64,000 bases of DNA from Hymenobacter armeniacus (GTDB lineage: Bacteria > Bacteroidota > Bacteroidia > Cytophagales > Hymenobacteraceae): the NCBI RefSeq assembly GCF_014699055.1, contig NZ_JACXAC010000006.1:372001-436000 (forward strand). The letters run 5' to 3'. Positions 46,008 through 54,146 of this stretch are shown piece by piece. The position numbers and the translations under genes are program-made. The notes under the pieces are model-generated. The model searched no databases. It worked only from the letters and a program-made list of their open reading frames with translations, and was not told the origin of the DNA. Each line of letters opens with the position of its first letter. Position 1 is the first letter of the stretch.

Positions 46008-48230
46008 TTAGCCGTTCATGGCCAGCAGGAACTCTTCGTTGTCCTTGGTGCCCTTGATGCGGTCCTTGAGGAATTCCATGGCCTCGGTGGCCGTCATGTC
46101 CGACATAAACTTGCGGAGCACCCACACGCGGTTGAGCTCGTCTTTGCCCAGCAGCAGGTCTTCGCGGCGCGTGCCCGAAGCCGGAATGTCGATGGCCGGG
46201 AACACGCGCTTGTTGGCCAGTTTGCGGTCCAACTGCAGTTCCATGTTGCCGGTGCCCTTGAATTCCTCAAAAATCACCTCGTCCATCTTCGAGCCGGTCT
46301 CAATCAGTGCCGTGGCGATGATGGTGAGCGAGCCGCCGCCTTCCACGTTGCGGGCCGCGCCGAAGAAGCGCTTGGGCTTTTGCAGCGCGCCCGCGTCGAT
46401 ACCACCCGAAAGGATGCGCGAGGAGCTGGGCTGCACCGTGTTGTAGGCCCGCGCCAAGCGGGTGATGGAGTCGAGCAGAATCACCACGTCGTGGCCGCAC
46501 TCCACCAGGCGCCGGGCCTTGTCGAGGGCCATTTCGGCGATTTTCACGTGGCGGTCGGCCGTTTCGTCGAAGGTCGAGCTGAGCACTTCGGCCTTCACGG
46601 TGCGGGCCATGTCGGTCACTTCCTCGGGGCGCTCGTCGATGAGCAGCACCATGAGATACACTTCGGGGTGGTTTTCGGCGATGGCGTTGGCCACTTCCTG
46701 CAGCAGCACGGTTTTGCCGGTTTTCGGCTGCGCCACGATGAGGCCGCGCTGGCCCTTGCCGATGGGCGCAAACAAATCGAGCACGCGGGTGCTGATTTGC
46801 GACGACTTGGTGGTCAGCTTCAGCTTCGAGTCGGCAAACAGCGGCGTGAGGTGGCTGAACGGCACCCGGTCGCGGACTTCCTCCACGGTGCGGCCGTTCA
46901 TGCTTTCCACGCCCACCAGGGCGAAGTATTTCTCGCCCTCGCGCGGCGGCCGAATGGTGCACACCACCGTGTCGCCGGCCTTCATGGCAAACTGCTTCAC
47001 CTGCTGCGGCGACACGTAAATGTCGTCGGGCGAGCTGAGGTAGTTGTAGTAGGGCGAGCGCAGGAAGCCGTAGCCGCCGTCGGGCATCAGCTCAAACGTG
47101 CCGCCGCCGGGCACCACCAAATCCAGGTCCTGGCGCTGGGGGCGCTGCGGTTGCTGGTTTTGGTTCTGGCCCTGCGGCTGGTCGGTGCGCGGGGTGCCGT
47201 CGGGGTTTTGCTGGCGCTGCTGGCGCTGCTGGTCGCGCAGGGCGTAGCGCTCTTCGCGGGTGAGGTTGCGGTTGTCGCGGCCGTCGCGCGGCTCGCGGGG
47301 TTGGTCGTTGCGGGGCTGGTCCTGGCGGGGCTGGTCCTGGCGCGGCTCGCGGGGCTGGCCGTCGCGGTTTTCACGCGGCTGGTCGTTGCGTTGCTCGCGG
47401 GGCTGGTCTTGGCGGGCGGGGCGCTGGTCGCGGCCGTCGCGCAGCGGCAGCTCGCGGTTGTCGCGCTCAAACCGGTCGGCGCGGTTTTCGCGGCGGTCGG
47501 CAAAGCCGTTGCCGCCAAAGTCGCGGCGGTTTTCGCGGTTGCCTTCGCGGGTGTCGGTGCCGTTTTCGGCGGGCTTGGCGGCGGCAGCGGCGGCTTCGGC
47601 GGCGCGTTCGGCAGCCATTTCGGCGGCGCGCTGCTCCGTGATGGGGCGGCCGGCGCGGTCTACCCGCTCGCGGCGGCGGGGCTGCTGGTTGGCGTTGGCC
47701 TGCTGCTGGTCGGCGCCGTTCAGCGGGGCATCGGGCCGAGGAGCAGCTTCGTCCGTGGTTTCGGCAAAAGTTTCGGTGGGCGCCGGCGTCGGCTCGTTGG
47801 CCAGCACGGCTCCGGTGGCTTCGCTGGCGGGCACCAGGGCCAGGCCTTCGATGGGGTCCAGAATTTCGACAGAAGGCTCGGCTGCAGGCGAAACCGGCGC
47901 GGGCGCGGCGGCCGGTGCTTCGCGGCGCGGCTCGCGGGCCGGGCGGGCGGGCTGGGGCTTGCGGGCGGGCGGGGCCACGTCAGAAAACGGCTGCTCTACA
48001 GTGCTGGGGGCCGGGCGGCGGGCGGCGGGCTTGCTGGGGCGCGGGGCAGCGGGCGCTTCGGCGGCCACGGCGGGCTGTTCGGCGGCCGAGGGCACGAGGG
48101 CCTGCTGGTCGAGGATTTTGTATATCAAATCCTGCTTGCTCAGCCGTTTGAAATTGCCCACGTTCATTTTTTCGGCAATCTCTTTGAGGTCGGACAGCAG
48201 CCGGTCCTTCAACTCGTTAATGGTGTACAT
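46008..48230 (-). CDS. rho: Transcription termination factor Rho with large disordered insert
   Basis: 740 residues against about 420 in E. coli. N-terminal Rho_N helices (MYTINELKDRLLSDLKEIAE), then an Ala/Pro-rich part, then about 170 residues rich in Arg, Asp, Gln and Asn with repeated QPRE/QPRQ/NDQPRE units, then the RNA-binding cold-shock-like domain (GGGTFELMPDGGYGFLRS) and the ATPase (AQPKTGKTVLLQE, VVILLDSITRLARAYN). Bacteroidota Rho proteins are known to carry such disordered inserts, reported in Bacteroides to drive condensation. The sequence here is very biased and may differ between strains. Divergent to serS with 430 bases between. Confidence 0.96.
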   Translation of the reverse strand: MYTINELKDRLLSDLKEIAEKMNVGNFKRLSKQDLIYKILDQQALVPSAAEQPAVAAEAPAAPRPSKPAARRPAPSTVEQPFSDVAPPARKPQPARPAREPRREAPAAAPAPVSPAAEPSVEILDPIEGLALVPASEATGAVLANEPTPAPTETFAETTDEAAPRPDAPLNGADQQQANANQQPRRRERVDRAGRPITEQRAAEMAAERAAEAAAAAAKPAENGTDTREGNRENRRDFGGNGFADRRENRADRFERDNRELPLRDGRDQRPARQDQPREQRNDQPRENRDGQPREPRQDQPRQDQPRNDQPREPRDGRDNRNLTREERYALRDQQRQQRQQNPDGTPRTDQPQGQNQNQQPQRPQRQDLDLVVPGGGTFELMPDGGYGFLRSPYYNYLSSPDDIYVSPQQVKQFAMKAGDTVVCTIRPPREGEKYFALVGVESMNGRTVEEVRDRVPFSHLTPLFADSKLKLTTKSSQISTRVLDLFAPIGKGQRGLIVAQPKTGKTVLLQEVANAIAENHPEVYLMVLLIDERPEEVTDMARTVKAEVLSSTFDETADRHVKIAEMALDKARRLVECGHDVVILLDSITRLARAYNTVQPSSSRILSGGIDAGALQKPKRFFGAARNVEGGGSLTIIATALIETGSKMDEVIFEEFKGTGNMELQLDRKLANKRVFPAIDIPASGTRREDLLLGKDELNRVWVLRKFMSDMTATEAMEFLKDRIKGTKDNEEFLLAMNG

Positions 48231-48660
48231 AAAGGGAATAAGGGGGGAACATCGACGGGAAGCGAGGGGGCCGGCAAGGCCCAACCGCCTGAAGGCGTGG
48301 GCCGGCCCGCCAACGGCGCGGTCGGGCCGCAATTAGTACTCGCAGGGTGCACGAAATGCACCGAATACGCGCCCGGGGCGCAATCGAATAAGCAAGAAGT
48401 GAGGGGCAAAGATGGCCGCTGGAAATTCAGCAAAAGACGGGCCGGAGGCAGGCACTGCGGCCCGCTAATCCGGACCACGGCGGCCGGTTGCTCCCGCAAT
48501 GTTAGGGCATTATGGGCAAACCGCCAAATCGAATGCGGCCCGGTTGGGCTTAAACACGGCGCGCAGCAAAATAAGTTGCGCCGCGCCAGTCAGCCGACGG
48601 GCGCAGGGCGCGGCACGGCTGCATTTTCTTCCGACCTTTGCCCGCATTCCATCCTGTTTT
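48231..48660. promoter_or_regulatory. rho-serS divergent regulatory region
   Basis: Candidate -7 elements: CATCTTTG on the minus strand (48407-48414) for rho, giving a leader of about 170 bases, and GACCTTTG on the plus strand (48633-48640) for serS. In the rho leader, 48269-48307 folds into a GC-rich hairpin (GGCCGGC with GCCGGCC, an inner GGCCCA with TGGGCC). No small gene is seen. Confidence 0.5.
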
Positions 48661-49935
48661 ATGCTGCAACTTTCCGTTCTCCGCGACCAGACCGAGTTGG
48701 TGCTGGCCGGCCTCGCCAAACGCCACTACCCCACCGGCCCCGCCGACGTGGCCGCCATTCTCGACCTCGACCAGCGCCGCCGCCAGCTTCAAACCAGCCA
48801 CGACTCGGCCCAGGCCGAGGCCAACGAGCTGGCCCGCCAAATCGGCGGCCTGATGAAAGCCGGCGACAAAGCCGGCGCCGAAACCCTAAAAGCGCGCACC
48901 GCCGAGCTCAAGCAGCACACCCAAACCGCCGCCGCCGAGCTGGCGCAGGTAGAAAAAGACCAGCAACAGCTGCTCTACAAGCTGCCCAACATTCCGCACG
49001 CCAGCGTGCCCGAAGGCCGCGGCGCCGCTGATAATGAAGTGGTGCGCGAGCACGGCACCAAGCCCACCCTCGGCTCGGACGCGCTGCCGCACTGGGACCT
49101 GATTAAGAAGTACGACATCATCGACTTCGAGCTGGGCGTGAAAATCACCGGCGCGGGTTTCCCGGTGTACAAAAACCAGGGCGCGCGGCTGCAGCGGGCC
49201 CTCGTCAACTTCTTTCTGGACCAGGCGCGCGATGCCGGCTACACCGAGATGCAACCGCCCATTCTGGTGAACGAGGCCAGCGGCTACGGCACCGGCCAGC
49301 TCCCGGATAAGGAGGGCCAGATGTACCACGACGCCAAGGACGACCTCTACCTCATCCCGACGGCCGAGGTGCCGCTGACCAATATCTACCGCGACGAGAT
49401 AGTGCCGGTGGAAAAGCTGCCCGTGCGCATGGCCGGCTACACGCCCTGCTTCCGCCGCGAGGCTGGCTCGTGGGGTGCCGACGTGCGCGGCCTCAACCGC
49501 CTGCACCAGTTCGACAAGGTGGAAATCGTGCAAATCACGGAGCCCGAGCACAGCTACGCGGCCCTCGAAGGCATGCTGAGCCACGTCGAGGGGCTATTGC
49601 AGCAGCTGGGCCTGCCCTACCGCGTGTTGCGCCTCTGCGGCGGCGACATGGGCTTCACCTCGGCCCTCACCTACGACCTGGAGGTGTGGAGCGCCGCCCA
49701 GGGCCGCTGGCTGGAAGTGAGCTCGGTGTCGAACTTCGAAACCTATCAGGCCAACCGCCTGAAGTGTCGCTACAAAGTGGACGGCAAGACCCAGCTGCTG
49801 CACACGTTGAACGGTTCGGCGCTGGCCCTGCCGCGCATTGTGGCCGCGCTGCTGGAAAACAACCAGACGAGCGCGGGCATCGAGCTGCCGCAGGTGCTGC
49901 ACGGCTACTGCGGCTTCGAGCGGATTGGGGCGTAA
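48661..49935 (+). CDS. serS: Seryl-tRNA synthetase
   Basis: 424 residues, standard length. N-terminal helical arm (residues 30-105) binding the long variable arm of tRNA-Ser; class II core with FRREAGSWG (motif 2) and the C-terminal end IELPQVLHGYCGFERI with motif 3 residues. ATG at 48661 begins the conserved MLQLSVLRDQTE. It has its own promoter, divergent from rho. The gene ends in a copy of the composite terminator repeat (49944-50040). Confidence 0.97.
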   Translation: MLQLSVLRDQTELVLAGLAKRHYPTGPADVAAILDLDQRRRQLQTSHDSAQAEANELARQIGGLMKAGDKAGAETLKARTAELKQHTQTAAAELAQVEKDQQQLLYKLPNIPHASVPEGRGAADNEVVREHGTKPTLGSDALPHWDLIKKYDIIDFELGVKITGAGFPVYKNQGARLQRALVNFFLDQARDAGYTEMQPPILVNEASGYGTGQLPDKEGQMYHDAKDDLYLIPTAEVPLTNIYRDEIVPVEKLPVRMAGYTPCFRREAGSWGADVRGLNRLHQFDKVEIVQITEPEHSYAALEGMLSHVEGLLQQLGLPYRVLRLCGGDMGFTSALTYDLEVWSAAQGRWLEVSSVSNFETYQANRLKCRYKVDGKTQLLHTLNGSALALPRIVAALLENNQTSAGIELPQVLHGYCGFERIGA

Positions 49936-49943
49936 GGCCCGTC

Positions 49944-50040
49944 TGTCATTGCGAGCGCAGCGCGGTAATCCGTCCTGTTCTCAGCGACCAGCTTAATAAT
50001 GTGAGAAAGCCCCGGCACTGCGCAGTGCCGGGGCTTTTCT
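49944..50040. repeat. Composite dispersed repeat with built-in terminator, copy 2
   Basis: TGTCATTGCGAG...AATCCGTCCTGTTCTCAGCGA, then AGCTTAATAATGTGAG, then the hairpin 50006-50037. Same order and largely the same sequence as 5201 down to 5094 read on the minus strand. Confidence 0.88.
50006..50037. terminator. Terminator palindrome after serS
   Basis: Perfect 32-base palindrome (AAAGCCCCGGCACTGC and its complement), T-run on both strands. It separates serS from the convergent GNAT gene. Identical core to 5096-5129. Confidence 0.92.
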
Positions 50041-50054
50041 TTGGAATTTAGGAT

Positions 50055-50534
50055 TCAGGAGAGCTTGTAAAGCACCTCTTCTATTTCCGCCTGGCGGGCA
50101 TTGGCAAAGCCCTTATCGGTGCCGGTTCTCACGAAACCGCATTTTTCCAGCACTTTCTGGGAGCCGTAATTATCAAACGCAACCTCGGCGTGAATTGGCC
50201 GGGTCTGTTCCATTTTCAGGAAGTCGGCGAGGGCCGCGGTGGCAATGCCCTGGCCCCAGCATTTTCGGTCAATCCAATAGGTAATGCCGGCTTTGTCTCC
50301 CAGCACAAACTTGGCGATGCTGCCGACAATTATGCCATCGACTTTTATCGTCCGCATGTGGATGGCCGGGTCGGCTAAGTACGTGGTATATCTGGCGATA
50401 TAGGCCGTTTTATCCTTCGTGTCTTTCGGGGTGAAAGCGGCTAAATGGGCGGCTTCTTTATCGAGCTGGAATTCGAAGAAGATGCTTAGTTCCTCCTTTG
50501 TTGTTTCAGTCAAGGTGACCATGCCGTGTGCCAT
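50055..50534 (-). CDS. GNAT-family N-acetyltransferase
   Basis: 159 residues. Acetyl-CoA-binding part GITYWIDRKCWGQGIATAAL with the Q/RxxGxG/A-type motif in CWGQGIATAAL, and NYGSQKVLEKCGFVRTG near the end. Substrate unknown; RimJ/Acetyltransf_3-like. Base composition is lower in GC than serS, suggesting transfer. Start ATG at 50534 or the internal MVTLTE 12 bases later. Confidence 0.88.
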   Translation of the reverse strand: MAHGMVTLTETTKEELSIFFEFQLDKEAAHLAAFTPKDTKDKTAYIARYTTYLADPAIHMRTIKVDGIIVGSIAKFVLGDKAGITYWIDRKCWGQGIATAALADFLKMEQTRPIHAEVAFDNYGSQKVLEKCGFVRTGTDKGFANARQAEIEEVLYKLS

Positions 50535-50611
50535 CGGTTTGAAATCGTGCAGTGTTTTGTGGGGGCTTTTACCGGCGGATTAGCGCAATTGACGCTTTAG
50601 AAACGACGTGC

Positions 50612-50878
50612 TTAGTACTCGGCCATTTCCTCGTCGACGTAGCACCAGAGCCACCGCTCGCCGGGCTCGGCCGAGGCAATAACGGGGTGCTGGGTGGCGT
50701 GGAAGTGCTGGGTGGCGTGCTGGTTCTTGGAGTTGTCGCAGCAGCCCACGTGGCCGCACTCCTGGCAGGTGCGCAGGTGCACCCAGGTGTCGCCGAGGGC
50801 CACGCATTCGGGGCAGAGGTGCGAGGGGGCCGTTTTGAGGCTGGTGAGGGCGGTGAGGTGTTGGCAGGGTTCGGGCAT
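50612..50878 (-). CDS. UBP-type zinc finger protein
   Basis: 88 residues, essentially one ZnF-UBP domain: CQHL, CPECVALGDTWVHLRTC, CGHVGCCDNSKNQHATQH and HPVIASAEPGERWLWCYVDEEM. The Cys/His ligands of the three zinc-site clusters are visible. In eukaryotes this fold binds the C-terminal Gly-Gly of free ubiquitin. Here it is a stand-alone gene; a bacterial ligand is unknown. The ATG at 50878 begins the domain. A longer frame to 50995 has a basic N-terminus not like the family. Confidence 0.9.
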   Translation of the reverse strand: MPEPCQHLTALTSLKTAPSHLCPECVALGDTWVHLRTCQECGHVGCCDNSKNQHATQHFHATQHPVIASAEPGERWLWCYVDEEMAEY

Positions 50879-51096
50879 GGCATGAAGATAGGCGGCGGGC
50901 TCGAATGGGCAGTAGTGCCAAACGCTTTGGATTGGAAATTTACAACTCCGCATTCTGCGATTTGAACTGCGAAACCGTCGACTTGAAACCGACAACCGGC
51001 GATTGAGGGAGGGGAACGGGAATGCTGAAAGGCAATTTTGGATTGTCCGTTTACTGCGGCATTCCGCGGCCTCAACTTACCCATCCCCTCAACGTC

Positions 51097-51831
51097 ATGG
51101 AAAGAAAACATTTTTTGAAAAGCCTGCTGCTGGGGGCTGCCTCCACGCCCGTGCTGCTTTCGGCCTGCAGCAAAGAGACGGTTTCGCCCACCAGCGGCAC
51201 CAGCAGCGGCTCGGGCACTACCACGGGCGGCACCAGCAGCGGCTCGGGCAGTTGCACGGTGGCCCCCACCGAAACCGAGGGCCCCTTCCCCACCAAGACG
51301 CCGGCCTCGTACCTGCGCAGCGACATCACGGACGGCAAAATCGGCTACGGGCTCACCATCAACATCACCGTGAGCAACAGCAACGCCAGCTGCGCGGCGC
51401 TGGCCGGGGCCCTGGTCGACATCTGGCACTGCGACGCGGAGGGCAACTACTCGGAATACGGCGGCACGGGCATGCAGGCCACCAACTACCAGTCGGTGCA
51501 CTTCCTGCGCGGCCGGCAAGTGACCGATGCCAACGGCAAGGTCACGTTCAAGAGCATTTTCCCCGGCTGGTATTCGGGCCGCGCCACGCACATCCACGTG
51601 CACGTGTACTCGGCCACCGGCACCTCGCTGAAAGTGACGCAGATTGCCTTCCCCGAAGGCACCGGGACGGCCGTGGCCGCCGTGAACGGCTACGCCAAAG
51701 GCCTGAGCGGCTACACCGCCAACGCCCAGGACAACGTGTTCAGCGACGGCGTGGCCCTGGAGCTGGCCACCGTGACCGGCAGCACCTCGGCCGGCTTCGA
51801 GCTGACCTGGGCGCTGAGCGTACCGGCGTAG
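51097..51831 (+). CDS. Exported intradiol ring-cleavage dioxygenase-like protein
   Basis: 244 residues, lipoprotein signal (LLLGAASTPVLLSACS), then a Ser/Thr/Gly-rich linker, then the intradiol domain: VAPTETEGPFPTKTPASYLRS, VDIWHCDAEGNYSEY, then GWYSGRATHIHVHV. The expected ligands, two Tyr and two His, are present. Intradiol enzymes cleave catechols with non-heme Fe(III). An exported lipid-anchored form acts outside the cytoplasm, perhaps on aromatic or catecholate compounds. Substrate unknown. Starts at ATG 51097 by the signal sequence. Confidence 0.85.
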   Translation: MERKHFLKSLLLGAASTPVLLSACSKETVSPTSGTSSGSGTTTGGTSSGSGSCTVAPTETEGPFPTKTPASYLRSDITDGKIGYGLTINITVSNSNASCAALAGALVDIWHCDAEGNYSEYGGTGMQATNYQSVHFLRGRQVTDANGKVTFKSIFPGWYSGRATHIHVHVYSATGTSLKVTQIAFPEGTGTAVAAVNGYAKGLSGYTANAQDNVFSDGVALELATVTGSTSAGFELTWALSVPA

Positions 51832-51851
51832 TCATTGAGTAGCCAAAGCGT

Positions 51852-52385
51852 ATGACCGACCGCACCATCACCCTGTGCTATCGCAAAATCATGGATGCCG
51901 GCGCTGCCAAGCCCTGGGACAAGCTGGTGTGGAACGACAGCTACGCGGAATTCCGGCTGCAGGCACAGAATTTCAACCCCGAAAACCGCTACCGCACCTT
52001 TGGCGAAATGCTGCACTACGTGCCGGGCGCCGACCGGCTGCACTTCCTGGTGAGCGGCGCCGTGACGGGCTACCTCCAACAGCTCGGCGAGCGGATGCCC
52101 GACATTTCCGACAACCTGGGTCGCCAGTTCCTGCGCTTCCAGCGCTTTCAATTCGAGCTGATTAATTCCGACCTGCAGGACCAAAGCAGGCATCAAGTCG
52201 CCGTCAATTTCGTCTCTGAGCCGCTGCGTTGGCACGACACCGTGGGGCAATTTCTGCTGGTGTCGCCGGTGGCGGCGGCCGCTTCCGGCGGCGAGGTGCT
52301 CACTCATCTGGTGCCACTGCAGCCTTTCCTCAGCATTTATTCCATTCTCACGCCCGAAACCGATGCTGCCGCAAACGCCGGGTAA
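51852..52385 (+). CDS. Hypothetical cytoplasmic protein
   Basis: 177 residues, 20 bases after the dioxygenase gene and overlapping the cupin-like gene by 23 bases, so it is in one transcript with both. It starts MTDRTITLCYRKIMDAG and has aromatic and charged segments (NRYRTFGEMLHYVPGADRLHF; RFQRFQFELINSDLQDQ). No recognised domain, no signal peptide or membrane span. Context suggests a role with the neighbouring enzymes. Confidence 0.72.
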   Translation: MTDRTITLCYRKIMDAGAAKPWDKLVWNDSYAEFRLQAQNFNPENRYRTFGEMLHYVPGADRLHFLVSGAVTGYLQQLGERMPDISDNLGRQFLRFQRFQFELINSDLQDQSRHQVAVNFVSEPLRWHDTVGQFLLVSPVAAAASGGEVLTHLVPLQPFLSIYSILTPETDAAANAG

Positions 52386-53079
52386 AATATTTCTGGCCGA
52401 CGAGCGGGGCCTGGCCGAATCGGACCGATTCCGGCGGTTTAGCACGTTCAATTTTGGGCCGTTTGCCCACCCGCACAAAGGGCCGTTCGGGCGGCTGTAC
52501 GGGTTCAACGAAGAAACCCTGGCCGGGCAGCATGCGCTGGATTTTACGGTGGCGGAGGCCTCGCACGTCCTCGTCGTTCCCATCACCGGGGCCGTGACGC
52601 TCCGGTGCGCCGCTGCCCCCGAAACGACAGTGGGCGTAGAAGAGCTGGTGGTGCTGGCGGTGCCCGCCGGCAGCGTGCTGCACGTGCAAAACCCTTTCAG
52701 CGATGCGCTGGTGAGCTTTTTGCACATCTGGCTGCTGGCGGATGAGCCCGTGGCCACGCCAGCAGCGCACCGGGCCGAATTCCGCTTCGAGGCGCTGCAC
52801 AACCGCCTGCTGCCGCTGGCGCCAACGCCGGTAGCTACCTTTCCTGCCGGGGTGAATCTGGGCCGTTTCGATGGCCGGTGCGAAGCCGTTTACCGCCTCC
52901 GCGCACCGGGTTCCGGCTTTTTTGCCTTTGTGTTGGCCGGCGCCTTCGAAGTGGAAGGCCGGTTGTTGCACGCGAAAGACGGGCTGGCCCTGTGGCACGT
53001 GGCCGAAGTTGAGCTGGAAGCCTTGAGCAATGACGCCTTGGTACTGGTGCTGGAGCTACCGGCACTGGCCGGGGCTTAG
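52363..53079 (+). CDS. Pirin/cupin-type protein
   Basis: 238 residues. Start GKIFLADERGLAESDRFRRFSTFNFG matches the pirin N-terminal cupin; VVPITGAVTLR, VPAGSVLHVQNPF and SFLHIWLLA follow the family. The metal-binding His pattern of classic pirins is reduced (HPHKGPFGRLYGF has the usual His pair region). Pirins bind iron or act as quercetinase-like dioxygenases; the actual activity is unknown. It overlaps the preceding gene by 23 bases and ends convergent to the glycosyltransferase with a four-base overlap. Confidence 0.82.
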   Translation: MLPQTPGKIFLADERGLAESDRFRRFSTFNFGPFAHPHKGPFGRLYGFNEETLAGQHALDFTVAEASHVLVVPITGAVTLRCAAAPETTVGVEELVVLAVPAGSVLHVQNPFSDALVSFLHIWLLADEPVATPAAHRAEFRFEALHNRLLPLAPTPVATFPAGVNLGRFDGRCEAVYRLRAPGSGFFAFVLAGAFEVEGRLLHAKDGLALWHVAEVELEALSNDALVLVLELPALAGA

Positions 53080-54146
53080 CGGCCGTCGCGCGCGGGCGGC
53101 AGGCCCAAATCCAGGGTTTGGTCGCGCATGCACTTGAAATGGCCTTGCGGGCATTTCTCGAAGCCAATTTTGGAGCAGGGCCGGCACGGCAGGTTCAGCA
53201 CTTCCAGCACCTTAAATTCGGTTTTGTAGGGGTACATGCCGAAGGCGGGCACGGTGTTGCCCCACACGCTGAAAATTTCCTTGCCAAAAGCCGCCGCGAT
53301 GTGCATCAGGCCGGTGTCGTGGCTCACCACAAACTGCGCCTGCCGCAGCAACGAGGCCGACTGGTGCAGCGAATACTGCCCGCACCCGTTGTGAATAAAT
53401 GTTTTGGGCACGTCGGCGTCCGAAGGCCTGGCCGGGAAATAATAAGGGCTGTCGGGCACCACCGAAGCCGCCTCGGTCGCCACAGCCTGTGTTTCAAAGG
53501 CCTGCTCGATGACGTGGCCAATGCTTTCGTCCTCGGGGCCACCCAGCAGCACCACGGGCCGGGCCAGCTTGGCGCACAGCTCAATCAGCTTGTCGACGGG
53601 CAGGCGCTTGGTGGCGTGCTGCGCGCCGATGGCCACGGCCACGTAGCCCCGCCGGAAGGGCGCGGGTAGCATGGTCACGTCCACTTCCTGCCCGGCCGGA
53701 ATAAAATAATCGAGGCCCTTGCGGTCGTCCTGCACGCCCAGCGGGGCGGCGGCTTCGAGGTAGCGCTGCACGATGTGCACGCGCGGCAGCCGGTCTATTT
53801 TGAAGTTGACCAGCAGCCATTTCTGAAAGTTGAGCTTGTCGAAGCTGTGGTTGGGCACGCCCAGGCGCAGCTTGATGAGGCGGGTGCGCAGGTTGTTGTG
53901 CAGGTCGACGATGTAATCGAACTGCTCGGCTTTCAGCTCGCGCACCAGCTCGCCCAGGCTGCCGGTGAGGCAATGCACTTTGCTGATGTAGGGGTTGGGC
54001 TCCAGCAGGCCACGGTAGGCGGGCTTGGTGGCAAAATGCACCTCTGCTTGGGGCACCTGCTGGGCCAGCGCCCGCACCACCGGCGTGGTCAGCACGATGT
54101 CGCCAATGGAAGAGAAGCGGAGAACGAGAATTTTCACGCTATTCAA
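53076..54146 (-). CDS. Glycosyltransferase family 9 (heptosyltransferase-like)
   Basis: 356 residues. GT9/GT-B pattern: ILVLRFSSIGDIVLTTPVVRAL at the N-terminus, then DYIVDLHNNLRTRL, VAIGAQHATKRLP, VVLLGGPEDE, and VVSHDTGLMHIAAAFGKEIFSVWG in the donor site. A cysteine-rich end follows (CRPCSKIGFEKCPQG). Transfers heptose or a related sugar to the LPS core. It overlaps polX by eight bases, so the two are co-expressed. Confidence 0.92.
   Translation of the reverse strand: MNSVKILVLRFSSIGDIVLTTPVVRALAQQVPQAEVHFATKPAYRGLLEPNPYISKVHCLTGSLGELVRELKAEQFDYIVDLHNNLRTRLIKLRLGVPNHSFDKLNFQKWLLVNFKIDRLPRVHIVQRYLEAAAPLGVQDDRKGLDYFIPAGQEVDVTMLPAPFRRGYVAVAIGAQHATKRLPVDKLIELCAKLARPVVLLGGPEDESIGHVIEQAFETQAVATEAASVVPDSPYYFPARPSDADVPKTFIHNGCGQYSLHQSASLLRQAQFVVSHDTGLMHIAAAFGKEIFSVWGNTVPAFGMYPYKTEFKVLEVLNLPCRPCSKIGFEKCPQGHFKCMRDQTLDLGLPPARDGR

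Noticed and set aside
46380..49031. Very long antisense frame across rho and into serS
   Set aside because: It is the reverse frame of the Ala/Arg/Gln-rich rho gene; low-complexity Val/Gly/Ala sequence, no start signal, and it would overlap two certain genes.
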